Shown here: piece by piece, positions 52,487 through 62,134 of the stretch
How the letters are laid out: each line of letters starts with the position of its first letter
Numbering within the stretch: the stretch's first letter is position 1
NCBI RefSeq assembly: GCF_037860775.1
Contig: NZ_JBBEWC010000001.1
Span: forward strand, 496,001 to 560,000
Origin: Emticicia soli
GTDB taxonomy: Bacteria > Bacteroidota > Bacteroidia > Cytophagales > Spirosomataceae
Direction of reading: 5' to 3'
DNA: 64,000 nucleotides
The notes under the pieces: model-generated
What the model was told of the DNA's origin: nothing
The model's input: only the letters and a program-made list of their open reading frames with translations
The model's database searches: none
Made by a program: the position numbers and the translations under genes

Positions 52487-53173
52487 ATGAAATGGGTAAA
52501 TCATTTAATAGATATAATCTATCCGAAAACCTGTGATGCTTGTGGAGAAGCACTTTTAGGAGGAGAAAAACTGATTTGTACCAAATGCCTCGTTGGTTTA
52601 CCTCGTACAAATGTACACCTAAACTCTGACGTACTCATTGAAAGGCGATTCTGGGGTAAGGTAAATATGGCTCATACGTTGGCTTATCTACACTTTGCAA
52701 AAAAGAATAAAGTACAAAAGCTATTGCATCAGCTAAAATACAAGAACAAACCTGACCTAGGCGTTTTGCTTGGAGAATTGTATGGGAGAGATTTAAAAGA
52801 AGCAGGTTTCGATAAAAACATAGATTTGATTATAGGTGTGCCGCTGCATATTGAGAAAGAAAAGCAACGAGGCTATAATCAAGCCAATTGCATAGCAGAG
52901 GGCCTCTCAAAGGCCTTAGAAGTGCCTTATGATGCCGTGGTGGCTCAAAAAGTTGTAAATACAGCTACACAAACCAAAAAGAACCGTTTTGAACGCTTTA
53001 TGAACGTGAAAGATGCCTTTTATATAAGAGATAAGTCGAAGATTACAGGTAAGCGGATTGCCATTGTTGATGATGTGCTTACTACAGGTTCTACGATTGA
53101 AGCATTTGCCGAGGTATTGATTCAGAATGGCTGTGCAGCCGTTTCGGTAGTAACTATTGCCATAGCTGACTAA
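52487..53173 (+). CDS. comF: ComF-family phosphoribosyltransferase-like protein
   Basis: 228 aa. An N-terminal zinc-ribbon CDACGEALL...CTKC (about residues 16-36) is followed by a type I phosphoribosyltransferase domain whose PRPP-binding motif is IAIVDDVLTTGSTIEAFAEVL. ComF proteins take part in DNA uptake during transformation; the precise biochemical activity is uncertain. It is divergent from the xth pair with about 36 bp between starts, so their promoters overlap. Confidence 0.93.
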   Translation: MKWVNHLIDIIYPKTCDACGEALLGGEKLICTKCLVGLPRTNVHLNSDVLIERRFWGKVNMAHTLAYLHFAKKNKVQKLLHQLKYKNKPDLGVLLGELYGRDLKEAGFDKNIDLIIGVPLHIEKEKQRGYNQANCIAEGLSKALEVPYDAVVAQKVVNTATQTKKNRFERFMNVKDAFYIRDKSKITGKRIAIVDDVLTTGSTIEAFAEVLIQNGCAAVSVVTIAIAD

Positions 53174-53199
53174 GCTTATCGGATATACCTATATAAAAC

Positions 53200-53230
53200 A
53201 AAAAACCCTTTCATTCGAAAGGGTTTTTCT
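53200..53230. terminator. Bidirectional terminator between comF and gldJ
   Basis: AAAAACCCTTTC pairs with GAAAGGGTTTTT around an ATTC-type loop. A- and T-runs lie on both sides, and it sits between convergent stops. Confidence 0.85.
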
Positions 53231-53247
53231 ATGAAAACGAATTTGGG

Positions 53248-54534
53248 TTACAATTTTCTTTTGCCTTTCGGGCCAATGGCAATCATTGCACAACGGAAAC
53301 CGATAGTTGCAGTTGAAGAATCTTGGTCTAAATAACGACGAGTACCAGGTGATAACCAGTAGGCTACATCATTCCATGAGCCACCTTTGTAAACACGTAG
53401 TTTGTTGTCTATCAATGAGTTAAAACCTTTTTTATCGTATAAGCTTTCTTCATCAAGGTAATCGCTACGACGGATTGGATTCAAATCGTTTACGTCTTGG
53501 AAAGAGTTCGGACGATACACGTCATATACCCACTCATTTACGTTTCCGGCCATGTTGTAAAGACCAAAGTCATTAGCAGGGAACTCATAAACTTCCATAG
53601 TAATGATACCACCATCGTTTTGGCGTCCGGCAATACCAGCAAAATCACCACGACCACGTTTGAAGTTAGCTAACATTGTTCCTTTCTGGCCACCTTTTGG
53701 CTTACGCATTGATGAGCCATCCCAAGGATAAATACGTTGGCTTGATTGGTTTTCGTCCATATATTGGGTACCAATCATAGCTTTTGCAGCATATTCCCAC
53801 TCAGCTTCTGTCGGAAGACGGTAGCCAGGTAGTACATTACCTGTTTCGATAGCTAAACGACCACCCGCCTTAGCTTGTGGCGCTTCTGTTGTAGGGGCAC
53901 TTCTGTCTCTTTTAGATGTTTTCGCTTTAGGACCAAAACGAGCTGCCATTTCACCATTTACTGCTCCGGTTCTCCATTTACAATAGTCAGATGCCTGTAC
54001 CCATGAAACACCTACAACAGGATACAATCTGAAACCAGGGTAACGAAGATATTGCTCAGTAAACTGGTCGTTAAATGATAGTTTATTCATCCATACCGTA
54101 GTATCAGGTAAGGCTGTTTCATAAAATTCTTGCGACGAATCCTTTTGAATACCATGTAAATACTCAAGCCAGTGTAGATTAGTAATTTCTGTTTCGTCCA
54201 TATAAAACGAAGAAACAGTTACAGTTCTTTCAAGGTTATCGCGTGAGTAGGTTACATCTTCCTCTACAGTACCCATTGTAAAACGCCCCCCCTCAATATA
54301 CACAAGGTTTGGACCTGCAGGCTGACCTTTAAAGGCATTTACCTGAAAACCATCAGCTTGCTGAGCCTGTCCTTTTTTAGGTTTTTTACCTTTATTGTCT
54401 TTAGAATAGGCAATCCCGGTAGCAGTACTATTGCGACCCGGGTCGATACTCGTTCTTTTTTTGCTCGAACAACCACTTAGGATAAGCGCAAAAGCCAACG
54501 CACCCGTAATCGAACTAAAAAGTATTCTTTTCAT
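53248..54534 (-). CDS. gldJ: Gliding-motility lipoprotein GldJ (SUMF1/FGE-like domain)
   Basis: 428 aa. Lipobox LILSGC (Cys22), then a spacer and a formylglycine-generating-enzyme-like domain: PNLVYIEGGRFTMGTVEEDV, FYMDETEITNLHWLEYL, VVGVSWVQASDYCKWRTG, YRLPTEAEWEYAAKAM, YNMAGNVNEWVYDVY and KGGSWNDVAYWLSPGTRRYLDQDSSTATIGFRC. The order and the FKGQPAGPNLVYIEGG region fit GldJ, the outer-membrane lipoprotein of the type IX secretion/gliding apparatus, better than GldK. It stabilises GldK and associated proteins. No other gld gene lies in the window, which is usual for this scattered system. Confidence 0.85.
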   Translation of the reverse strand: MKRILFSSITGALAFALILSGCSSKKRTSIDPGRNSTATGIAYSKDNKGKKPKKGQAQQADGFQVNAFKGQPAGPNLVYIEGGRFTMGTVEEDVTYSRDNLERTVTVSSFYMDETEITNLHWLEYLHGIQKDSSQEFYETALPDTTVWMNKLSFNDQFTEQYLRYPGFRLYPVVGVSWVQASDYCKWRTGAVNGEMAARFGPKAKTSKRDRSAPTTEAPQAKAGGRLAIETGNVLPGYRLPTEAEWEYAAKAMIGTQYMDENQSSQRIYPWDGSSMRKPKGGQKGTMLANFKRGRGDFAGIAGRQNDGGIITMEVYEFPANDFGLYNMAGNVNEWVYDVYRPNSFQDVNDLNPIRRSDYLDEESLYDKKGFNSLIDNKLRVYKGGSWNDVAYWLSPGTRRYLDQDSSTATIGFRCAMIAIGPKGKRKL

Positions 54535-54569
54535 TTTCGGAATGATTTTTGTTAATAGAATTCGTTTTG

Positions 54570-54577
54570 CAAAAATA
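54570..54577 (-). promoter_or_regulatory. TAnnTTTG element for gldJ
   Basis: TATTTTTG on the minus strand, 35 bp before the ATG. Confidence 0.45.
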
Positions 54578-54629
54578 GGTTATTTGATGTAAATATCTTA
54601 ATCTTCTGAGAATCAAATCTTTAGAAAGG

Positions 54630-57600
54630 TTACTCTTTTCCGACAAATCCGCTCAATAATTTATCTAAATCATCAATGCTTTGTAAATTTTCAACGGTAA
54701 GAAGAAGCTTAGATTTTATTTCCTTTAGCGAACATCTTTTTGGATTATGTTTGATGTAATCAAGAATTCTGCCAAACTTATCTGCCTGAAAATATTCTGT
54801 TTTCTCTGAGGAAACGAAATAGCATTTCAGGATATTGTTTTTTAAAGTTAATTTTTCAAATCCTAATTGCTCTGCTTTCCATCTGATTCTTACCATTTTA
54901 ACTAAATTTTGTACTTCCTGAGGCATTGGGCCAAATCTGTCAATGACCGACTTCTGGAATTGTTGTAGTTCTTGTTCCTTCTCAATATTATCTAATTGAT
55001 TGTAAAGCGACAAGCGTTCCGAAATATTACTCACATAGTTTTCAGGAATAATAATCTGTAAATCGGTTTCAATCTGGCAGTCTGGCAATCTTAAATCAGT
55101 AATTGATTCCGAGAGGTCTTTCATGAATAAATCTTTGAATTCATTCTCTTTCAATTCCTGCACCGCTTCATCTAAAATCTTGTGGTAGGTCTCATAACCC
55201 AGGTCATTAATAAAGCCACTTTGTTCTGAACCTAACAGGTTACCCGCACCACGAATATCCAAGTCTCGCATAGATACTTTGAAACCATCGCCAAGGTCTG
55301 AAAACTCTTCCAATGTTTGCAGGCGTTTACGACCATCGCTAGATAATACAGAAAGTGGCGGTGTGAGTAAATAACAGAATGCTTTACGATTCGAACGCCC
55401 TACCCTGCCCCTCATCTGGTGTAAATCAGACATACCAAAATTTTGAGCCTGATTAATAATAATAGTATTGGCATTCGGAATATCAAGCCCCGACTCAATA
55501 ATGTTGGTTGACACCAACACATCGTAGTCGCCCTCAATAAATTTCATCATTACTTTTTCCAAACGGTCGCCGTCCATTTGTCCATGAGCAATTCCAATTT
55601 TAGCATCAGGTACGAGTCTTAATATAATGTTGGCAATAGACTCAATATCGTTTACACGGTTGTGTACAAAGTAAACTTGTCCGCCACGCTTCAATTCATA
55701 GCTGATGGCATCTCTGATAAACTCTTCTTTAAATACATGCACCTCGGTAGTAACCGGCTGGCGGTTTGGCGGAGGTGTAGAGATAACCGATAAATCACGG
55801 GCACCCATTAAAGAAAAATGAAGTGTTCGTGGTATTGGTGTAGCTGTTAATGTAAGCACATCAACATTAAGTTTCATTTCCTTCAATCTATCTTTTGCTT
55901 TTACACCAAATTTTTGTTCTTCGTCAATAATCAAAAGACCAAGGTCTTTAAACTCAATATCTTTATTTAAGATTCGGTGCGTACCTACCAAAATATCTAT
56001 CTTACCTTCTTTAAGTTTTTTCAAAGTTTCGGTAATCTCTTTAGCCGACCTGAAACGACTTATCTCACTTACATTGACCGGAAGTTTCGAAAGACGCTCG
56101 GCAAAAGTTTTATGATGCTGCATTGCCAGAATAGTAGTAGGTACCAGCACGGCTACCTGCTTACTATCGGCCACCGCTTTGAATGCTGCCCGAATAGCCA
56201 CCTCGGTCTTTCCGAAGCCAACATCACCACATACCAGCCTGTCCATCGGATACGGTTTTTCCATATCGTCTTTTACATCGTTGGTAGCTTTTGCCTGGTC
56301 GGGCGTATCTTCATAGAAGAATGATGACTCCAATTCGGCTTGCATAAAACCATCACGTGAAAAAGCAAAACCCGGAGCCATGCGGCGCTTGGCATAAAGA
56401 CCTATCAGCTCTTTGGCAATATCTTTTACCTGTTTCTTTACCCTCGATTTTTTATTCTCCCATTCGGCCGAGCCAAGCTTGCTCATTACCGGTGGTGCCC
56501 CTTCTTTGCCTGAGTATTTAGCTATCTTATGTAAGGAGTGGATATTAACTAAGAGGATGTCGTTATCTCGATAAATTAGCCTTACCGCCTCTTGCTCTTT
56601 GTCGCCAACTACTATTTTTTCGAGCCCTGCAAAACGCCCGATACCATAATCTATATGAGTAACAAAGTCGCCAGTTTGTAATGCTCTCAACTCTTTCATG
56701 GTAAGGGCTTTCGACTTACTGAATTTGTCTCTTACCTTGAATCGGTGGTAGCGGTCGAATATCTGATGGTCGGTATAGAAAGCTACTTTGGTTTGCTCAT
56801 CAATAAAACCACCTCTAAGCGAAATCTGTAAAGCGTTGAATTTTGTGAAGGGGTCTATCTCTTCAAAAATCGAATTAAGTCGGCTTAGTTGTTTAAGCGA
56901 TTCGGCCGATATAATAGTAGTAAATTGCTTCGATTGATTTTCTTTGATGTTATCAATCAAGCGTTTAAAATCTTTGTTAAATGAAGGCTGGCTTTTGCTT
57001 TGAAAGCTGATTTTTTCGGCATCCTTATAATAGCTCTTAGTGCCAAATTCAATGATTTTAAACTTCTTAATTTCATTCTGAATACTCCGACGGGTTTCGA
57101 ACAATGCTTCTGGATTTTCGACGACCTGAATACCTCCGCTACGACCCACTATCTCTTGAAAATGTTGCTCTACAATTTTGAAAGAATCGTCAATAATTTC
57201 GAAACAATAAGATGCGTCTTTTATCCATATATTACTCGTATTGCGAATAAAATTAAAAAAAGTTTCTCTTGTTTCCTTAATTAATTTGTTCTGAACATCA
57301 GGAATAATGTTAATCTGATTAACCGGATGCATTGATAATTGAGATTCAGGGTTAAATAGCCTGATACTGTCTATCTCATCTCCAAAAAGTTCAATTCTGT
57401 ATGGGTATTCAGAGGCATAAGAGAAAATATCAACAATACCCCCACGGATAGAAAACTGCCCTGGCTCATAAACAAAGTCGGCTTTTTCGAAATCATAAGA
57501 GATAAGCAACTCTGATATAAAGTTGATGTCAAACTCTTCGCCAACCTTTACTTGAAGCGTATTGGCAATCAATGATTTTTTGTTGATTACTTTTTCAGAA

Positions 57601-57980
57601 AGGGCTTCAGGGTAGGTTACAATAAGCAGATTGGCCTTTTCATTATTTAATTGATTCAAAATTTCGGCCCTTTGAAGCACATTTGCGTTATCAATCTCTT
57701 CGTATTGATAAGGTTTTTTGTATGACATCGGAAAAAGAAATACATTTTCTTCTCCTAGCAGATTTTGTAAATCATTATAAAAATAAGCCGCATCTTCCTT
57801 ATCGTTCAGAATAAAAAGATTGTGCTGTGGGTTAATCTGGTAGTTTAAACTTGCCAGCACGGCATCTAAACTACCGGCTAGCCCTTTTATTTGAGTGATA
57901 GGATTCGTCTTGATGCTATCGATAGATGTACGAATAATACTATCTTCACTATAAATCTTTAATAAGTCTTTTACTTCCAC
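54630..57980 (-). CDS. mfd: Transcription-repair coupling factor Mfd
   Basis: 1116 aa. The N-terminal UvrB-like region lacks helicase function (residues about 1-400). The RNA-polymerase-interaction domain follows (ALQTGDFVTHIDYGIGRFAGLEKI), then the RecG-like translocase with Walker A GDVGFGKTEVAIRA, the DEEQ box (LLIIDEEQKFGVKAKDRLK), TATPIPRTLHFSLMG, the VSTNIIESGLDIPNANTIII motif and QMRGRVGRS. The C-terminal TRCF domain ends the protein. It pushes stalled RNA polymerase off lesions and recruits UvrA. It appears monocistronic, with its own TATTTTTG promoter. Confidence 0.98.
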   Translation of the reverse strand: MEVKDLLKIYSEDSIIRTSIDSIKTNPITQIKGLAGSLDAVLASLNYQINPQHNLFILNDKEDAAYFYNDLQNLLGEENVFLFPMSYKKPYQYEEIDNANVLQRAEILNQLNNEKANLLIVTYPEALSEKVINKKSLIANTLQVKVGEEFDINFISELLISYDFEKADFVYEPGQFSIRGGIVDIFSYASEYPYRIELFGDEIDSIRLFNPESQLSMHPVNQINIIPDVQNKLIKETRETFFNFIRNTSNIWIKDASYCFEIIDDSFKIVEQHFQEIVGRSGGIQVVENPEALFETRRSIQNEIKKFKIIEFGTKSYYKDAEKISFQSKSQPSFNKDFKRLIDNIKENQSKQFTTIISAESLKQLSRLNSIFEEIDPFTKFNALQISLRGGFIDEQTKVAFYTDHQIFDRYHRFKVRDKFSKSKALTMKELRALQTGDFVTHIDYGIGRFAGLEKIVVGDKEQEAVRLIYRDNDILLVNIHSLHKIAKYSGKEGAPPVMSKLGSAEWENKKSRVKKQVKDIAKELIGLYAKRRMAPGFAFSRDGFMQAELESSFFYEDTPDQAKATNDVKDDMEKPYPMDRLVCGDVGFGKTEVAIRAAFKAVADSKQVAVLVPTTILAMQHHKTFAERLSKLPVNVSEISRFRSAKEITETLKKLKEGKIDILVGTHRILNKDIEFKDLGLLIIDEEQKFGVKAKDRLKEMKLNVDVLTLTATPIPRTLHFSLMGARDLSVISTPPPNRQPVTTEVHVFKEEFIRDAISYELKRGGQVYFVHNRVNDIESIANIILRLVPDAKIGIAHGQMDGDRLEKVMMKFIEGDYDVLVSTNIIESGLDIPNANTIIINQAQNFGMSDLHQMRGRVGRSNRKAFCYLLTPPLSVLSSDGRKRLQTLEEFSDLGDGFKVSMRDLDIRGAGNLLGSEQSGFINDLGYETYHKILDEAVQELKENEFKDLFMKDLSESITDLRLPDCQIETDLQIIIPENYVSNISERLSLYNQLDNIEKEQELQQFQKSVIDRFGPMPQEVQNLVKMVRIRWKAEQLGFEKLTLKNNILKCYFVSSEKTEYFQADKFGRILDYIKHNPKRCSLKEIKSKLLLTVENLQSIDDLDKLLSGFVGKE

Positions 57981-58006
57981 TCTTTCAGAATTTTATAAAT
58001 AAGAAA

Positions 58007-58032
58007 GGGACGCAAAAACTCTTTTGCGTCCT
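58007..58032 (-). terminator. Hairpin between ppk2 and mfd
   Basis: GGACGCAAAA pairs with TTTTGCGTCC around a short loop. It is downstream of ppk2 and immediately upstream of mfd. The T-run is short. Confidence 0.5.
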
Positions 58033-58043
58033 GAATTTCAGTA

Positions 58044-58051
58044 CAAAAATA
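58044..58051 (-). promoter_or_regulatory. TAnnTTTG element for mfd
   Basis: TATTTTTG on the minus strand, 63 bp before the mfd ATG, upstream of the hairpin, which would then lie in the leader. Confidence 0.35.
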
Positions 58052-58164
58052 AAAAATAAAATTAAAACTGATTTTTACAGAGATTAATACTTTGCTAAAC
58101 CCCAGATTATGTCTTGTTTATATCGCTTTTTATTTAATATTATATTTTAAGGCGAAATTAAAAA

Positions 58165-59046
58165 TTATAAGCTTTCAATAATTCCTATCAGTTTTTTCAG
58201 GTGCTCATGGCGCTCGGCTGTTGCTTCAGGGTAACTCATGTCGAGCCTTTTAAGTTCATTAACTATTACCTTCGCTACTATCAGCCGCATATTTTTTTTA
58301 TCATCGGCCGGAATAATATACCAAGGGCTTTTTTGAGTTGAAGTAGCATTTATAAGGTCTTCATAAGCCTGCTGATAATCGTTCCAGAAGCCCCGTTCCT
58401 TTACGTCCTGCTCATCAAATTTCCAGTTTTTTGTTGGGTCTTGTATACGCTCTATCAATCTTTCGGCTTGCTCTTCTTTCGATACATTCAGAAAAAACTT
58501 AACCACTCTTATTCCGTTTCTATGCAGATAAGTCTCAAAATTAGTAATGTCTTCATACCTATGTTTCCAGAGTTTATCCATGTCGTCGGTCAACTCAACA
58601 GGTAATCTCTGGTTTTGTGTTACTATTTCGGGATGCACTTTTACTACCAGAACCTCTTCATAATAAGACCTGTTAAAAACCGTGATGCTTCCACGCTGAG
58701 GTAGTTGTAAAGTTGTGCGCCACAAAAAATCATGTTCTAACTCGGTATCATTTGGGCGTTTAAACGAGTGTACATTTAAGCCTTGCGGGTTCACGCCCGA
58801 GAATACTGCCTTCAATGTACCATCCTTCCCTGCCGCATCCATTGCCTGAAATATCACAAGTAAGCCAAAGCGATTATGTGCGTACATCATACTTTGGAGC
58901 TCGTCCATTTGTTTATTTAAATCGGCCAACGAAGTTTCATAATCTTCTTTATCTTGATAAAAATCTTTAATTTTAGTTTTGGTATCGCTGATAGAAAATT
59001 TTCCGCTTCCATCAAATAAAAAATCGTTTACTTCTATTTTTTTCAT
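58165..59046 (-). CDS. ppk2: Polyphosphate kinase 2 family protein
   Basis: 293 aa, one P-loop kinase domain of the PPK2 family: LVIFQAMDAAGKDGTLKAVFSGVNPQGLNVHSFKRP (Walker A MDAAGKDGT), LQLPQRGSITVFNRSYYEEVLVVKVHPE (Walker B/lid region) and VVKFFLNVSKEEQAERLIERIQDPTKNWKF. The enzymes transfer phosphate from polyphosphate to nucleoside mono- or diphosphates. Length and the single domain fit the short PPK2 classes. The preferred nucleotide cannot be told from sequence. Confidence 0.94.
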   Translation of the reverse strand: MKKIEVNDFLFDGSGKFSISDTKTKIKDFYQDKEDYETSLADLNKQMDELQSMMYAHNRFGLLVIFQAMDAAGKDGTLKAVFSGVNPQGLNVHSFKRPNDTELEHDFLWRTTLQLPQRGSITVFNRSYYEEVLVVKVHPEIVTQNQRLPVELTDDMDKLWKHRYEDITNFETYLHRNGIRVVKFFLNVSKEEQAERLIERIQDPTKNWKFDEQDVKERGFWNDYQQAYEDLINATSTQKSPWYIIPADDKKNMRLIVAKVIVNELKRLDMSYPEATAERHEHLKKLIGIIESL

Positions 59047-59144
59047 AGATGTTTAAATTTTAAGGTAAGGTTCTATACAATGAGGCAAAATTTAAGATAC
59101 TTGCTTAGAACTGTATATAGAACAATATTAGACCATGATAGTTT

Positions 59145-59606
59145 TTAAATATTCAAACCCAAACCTACTTTCACTTTATCCATTACCACATGCGTATAAA
59201 ACTGTTTTACATCCGGGTTATCCATCAGATATTTTTTTGAGAATTCTTCATAATGTTTCATGTCTTTGGTATTAACTATAATTACAAAATCGTAAAGGCC
59301 TGTTACATAATAGCACTGGGTTACTTCCGGGCACGCTTCAATAAGCGACTTAAAAGCATCAACTACTTTTGAGTTTCCTAAATGAAGTGTTACATCTACA
59401 ATACAGGTAATACTCATACCAATAGCATGGGAAGAAACAATTGAAATATCAGCTTCTATTACTTTCTCATCCCTGAGTTTCTTTAGCCTTCTTTGTACAG
59501 CACTTGTGCTGAGGTTTATCATCTGGCCTAATTCTTCTGCTGTTATTCTATTATTTTTCTGAAGCTGATTCAATATCTTTTTGTCGTACTCGTCTAGTGC
59601 TTGCAT
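59145..59606 (-). CDS. Lrp/AsnC-family transcriptional regulator
   Basis: 153 aa. N-terminal winged helix-turn-helix (DEYDKKILNQLQKNNRITAEELGQMINLSTSAVQRRLKKLRDEKVI) and a C-terminal RAM (AsnC_trans_reg) domain (VTQCYYVTGLYDFVIIVNTKDMKHYEEFSKKYL). It forms octamer-like assemblies and senses amino acids. The effector is unknown. It is divergent from the serine hydrolase gene, with 134 bp between the starts, and could regulate that gene or itself. Confidence 0.95.
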   Translation of the reverse strand: MQALDEYDKKILNQLQKNNRITAEELGQMINLSTSAVQRRLKKLRDEKVIEADISIVSSHAIGMSITCIVDVTLHLGNSKVVDAFKSLIEACPEVTQCYYVTGLYDFVIIVNTKDMKHYEEFSKKYLMDNPDVKQFYTHVVMDKVKVGLGLNI

Positions 59607-59690
59607 AATTTACCGATTTTTGGCCCTAAATGTAGTTAATTTGTGCGCTGAGGTAATGTATTTTGGTCAAAAAATATCCTTTAGAGCTTA

Positions 59691-59698
59691 TAATTTTG
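59691..59698 (+). promoter_or_regulatory. TAnnTTTG element for the serine hydrolase gene
   Basis: TAATTTTG, 42 bp before the preferred ATG (59741). The ATG at 59711 would lie almost at the expected transcription start. Confidence 0.5.
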
Positions 59699-59740
59699 CA
59701 TAGTTATTTTATGAAAAGCTATTTTAAATTAAAACAAAAA

Positions 59741-60946
59741 ATGAAAACGCTAATTACAATCGTTGCGCTATGCGTAATAACTACCTATGCTTTAAAAGCA
59801 AATGCTCAAAGTATTAATCCTACTGTTGAAACTATCACAAAACCACTAGATGTATTTATAGAAGAAAAACTCAAAGAATCTGGAATGGTAGGCCTTGGAG
59901 CCGCCATTATTGTAAATAAAGAAGTGGTATGGATAAAAGGCTATGGATATGCCGATAAAGAAGCTGGCAAACCTTTTACGCCGAATACGATTATGAACAT
60001 TGGTTCTATCAGTAAAACTTTTACAGGGGTGGCTCTGATGCGAGCCGTTGAAGAAAATAAACTCTCACTCGATGAAGACATCAATAAGTATCTTCCGTTT
60101 AAAGTAGTTAATCCATATTTTCCTGACGAGAAAATTACACTAAGGCAATTGGCCATACACACCTCGGGCATTACTGACGCCTACCCTACTTATGACAGTG
60201 TGTACCACTATGGTGGCGACTCCCCTGTTCAATTAGGCGATTTTTTGAAAAACTATTTTGAGCCGACAGGTAAGTTTTATTCAAAAGAAAATTTCTTAAA
60301 TCATAAGCCAGGTACTTACAGAGAATATTCAAATATTGGAGCTGCTCTTGCCGGATATATTGTTGAAATAGCCACGGGAAAAAAACTAAATGTATATACT
60401 AAGCAGCAAATTTTAAAGCCTCTGAAAATGAATAGTACAGGTTGGTTTTTTGCTGATATTAATTTATACAATCATTCAAAGCTCTATGAAAAACAAAACG
60501 ACATTATTAAAAATATAGAGTTGTATGGCGAAATAACTTACCCTGATGGTGGTGTTCGGACGTCAGTTGCAGATTTATCGAAATTCTTTATTGCTTTACT
60601 TAATGAGGGTGAATACAAAAAAACAAGAATTTTAAAAAAAGCTTCTGTAAATGAAATGCTGAGGTTTCATTACACCGTAGATGATAAACCAGACAACGTA
60701 AAGCTAAATGAAAAGAATGCAGGAATTTTCTGGTCTACCAAATTAAACACTACAAGAATCGGTCATGGTGGTTCTGACCCTGGTATAAAAACTGAAATGC
60801 TTTCAGACCTCTCAAAAGATGTTGCTGTTATTTTATTTACTAATACAGCTTTACCAAATAAAGATATGAATAAATATTTTTATGGTATTTATGATGAACT
60901 ACATAAGACCGGAGAAAAATTAAAGCAGGCAAAGGCAAAGCCCTGA
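59741..60946 (+). CDS. Exported serine hydrolase (class C beta-lactamase-like)
   Basis: 401 aa from the ATG at 59741, giving a clean signal peptide (MKTLITIVALCVITTYALKANA). Upstream in-frame starts (59663, 59711) precede or touch the promoter and lack a signal-peptide form. The beta-lactamase/DD-peptidase fold shows SISK (SxxK, in MNIGSISKTFTG), YSN (in YREYSNIGAALAGYI) and HGG (in RIGHGGSDPG). Such proteins range from true AmpC-like enzymes to esterases and peptidases, so drug resistance should not be assumed. A hairpin terminator ends the transcript. Confidence 0.9.
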   Translation: MKTLITIVALCVITTYALKANAQSINPTVETITKPLDVFIEEKLKESGMVGLGAAIIVNKEVVWIKGYGYADKEAGKPFTPNTIMNIGSISKTFTGVALMRAVEENKLSLDEDINKYLPFKVVNPYFPDEKITLRQLAIHTSGITDAYPTYDSVYHYGGDSPVQLGDFLKNYFEPTGKFYSKENFLNHKPGTYREYSNIGAALAGYIVEIATGKKLNVYTKQQILKPLKMNSTGWFFADINLYNHSKLYEKQNDIIKNIELYGEITYPDGGVRTSVADLSKFFIALLNEGEYKKTRILKKASVNEMLRFHYTVDDKPDNVKLNEKNAGIFWSTKLNTTRIGHGGSDPGIKTEMLSDLSKDVAVILFTNTALPNKDMNKYFYGIYDELHKTGEKLKQAKAKP

Positions 60947-61022
60947 TATATGCGGGAACTCGATTTTGTTATAAGAATAAATATACTTTAACAGCAAATG
61001 AGTTTTCAATATTAATTTGAAT

Positions 61023-61080
61023 ATGGTTGATAAGTAGTATGTTTGTAATTAAAACATCTGCTTTTCAACCATGTTTTTTA
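61023..61080 (+). terminator. Terminator of the serine hydrolase gene
   Basis: Long imperfect stem with outer arms ATGGTTGA (61023-61030) and TCAACCAT (61065-61072), followed by a T-run. It lies 76 bp after the stop. Confidence 0.65.
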
Positions 61081-61166
61081 TATAACTATTTTTGTCAGAC
61101 AAACTCAAATGTGGAATAATTCGTTTATTCAATAAAACGTTCAATAAATAAATTTTGTTAACTATT

Positions 61167-61817
61167 ATGAAGGTACTATCAATCATATTTATTGGCGGGG
61201 CTATCGGAATCTTTGCCCTGACCGGATACAAATTCAATAAAAAGGAAACAATAATGGATCAAGAAACAGAACAAAATAAAGCTGTTGCAACATTTGGCGC
61301 AGGTTGCTTCTGGTGTGTAGAGGCAGTATTTCAGAGATTAGACGGAGTTACAAAAGTAGAGTCAGGCTATATGGGTGGTTCAACAAAGAACCCTACATAT
61401 AAAGAAGTGTGTACCGGACAAACCGGTCACGTAGAGGTTACCCGGATTACCTACAATCCGCAAAAAATATCTTTTGAAGAATTACTTGAGGTTTTCTGGA
61501 AAACCCACGATCCTACCACGCTAAACCGCCAGGGTAACGATGTTGGTACACAATACCGCTCGGTAGTTTTTTATCATGATGCTAACCAAAAAGCTTTGGC
61601 CGAAAAATACAAAGGGGAGTTAAACAACGCTCATGTTTTTAATGGCCCGATTGTAACAGCCATTGAGCCGGCGCAAGAGTTTTATGTAGCAGAAGATTAT
61701 CACCAGAATTATTTCAACCAGAATGGTTCGCAACCTTATTGCCAGATGGTAGTAAGACCAAAGGTTGAAAAATTTGAAAAAGTATTTAAAGATAAATTGT
61801 CTAAGAAATATCAATAG
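61167..61817 (+). CDS. msrA: Peptide-methionine (S)-S-oxide reductase MsrA, membrane-anchored or exported
   Basis: 216 aa from the ATG at 61167. A single N-terminal hydrophobic segment (VLSIIFIGGAIGIFALTGY) is followed by the MsrA domain: GAGCFWCVEAVFQRLDGV with the catalytic Cys, SGYMGGSTKNPTYKEVCTGQTGHVEV, HDPTTLNRQGNDVGTQYRS and DYHQNYF. It reduces methionine-S-sulfoxide in proteins. The leader suggests it acts in the periplasm or on the membrane. An in-frame TTG at 61155 gives the same domain and is less likely. No MsrB is adjacent. Confidence 0.95.
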   Translation: MKVLSIIFIGGAIGIFALTGYKFNKKETIMDQETEQNKAVATFGAGCFWCVEAVFQRLDGVTKVESGYMGGSTKNPTYKEVCTGQTGHVEVTRITYNPQKISFEELLEVFWKTHDPTTLNRQGNDVGTQYRSVVFYHDANQKALAEKYKGELNNAHVFNGPIVTAIEPAQEFYVAEDYHQNYFNQNGSQPYCQMVVRPKVEKFEKVFKDKLSKKYQ

Positions 61818-61834
61818 ACAATAAAGAAAATAGC

Positions 61835-61874
61835 AAAAAGCCGTTTTGTTGATACCGACAAGGCGGCTTTTTTA
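61835..61874 (+). terminator. Terminator of msrA
   Basis: AAAAAGCCGTTTTG (61835-61848) pairs with CAAGGCGGCTTTTT (61859-61872) using two G-T pairs. A T-run follows. Confidence 0.8.
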
Positions 61875-62028
61875 TTTGCCCGAAAAATAAAAATAAGCAA
61901 ACATTATGTTAAATAGAATAAGTGAAAAAACGGCTCTTAAATTGGCTTTTAGCACTACTATATATATAGATTATAAATAATAATTATGAAAACAATAGAA
62001 AAAGGTGGTATTTCTGTTTGAAAGCGAC

Positions 62029-62036
62029 TAATTTTG
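62029..62036 (+). promoter_or_regulatory. TAnnTTTG element for the aminotransferase gene
   Basis: TAATTTTG, 99 bp before the ATG at 62135, leaving a leader of about 90 bases. Confidence 0.45.
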
Positions 62037-62134
62037 CACCCGAATTTTAGTTATAAGTACTTAGCTATCAATCTGAAAGCAACTGTCTATGGCTAAAAGA
62101 TAAACAATTATTATACTTTTCATTTCAAAAAATC

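Larger units (their letters stand above)
61818..62134. other. Gap between msrA and the aminotransferase gene
   Basis: 317 bp. It contains the msrA terminator (61835-61874), about 140 bp of A+T-rich sequence without recognisable features, and the TAATTTTG element at 62029-62036. Confidence 0.6.

Noticed and set aside
59741..60946. Reading the serine hydrolase as an antibiotic-resistance beta-lactamase
   Set aside because: SxxK, YxN and HGG motifs are shared by many esterases and peptidases; nothing specific to AmpC activity was seen.
61049..61237. 62-codon open frame on the minus strand upstream of msrA
   Set aside because: It overlaps the serine-hydrolase terminator and the msrA start; no domain or promoter.
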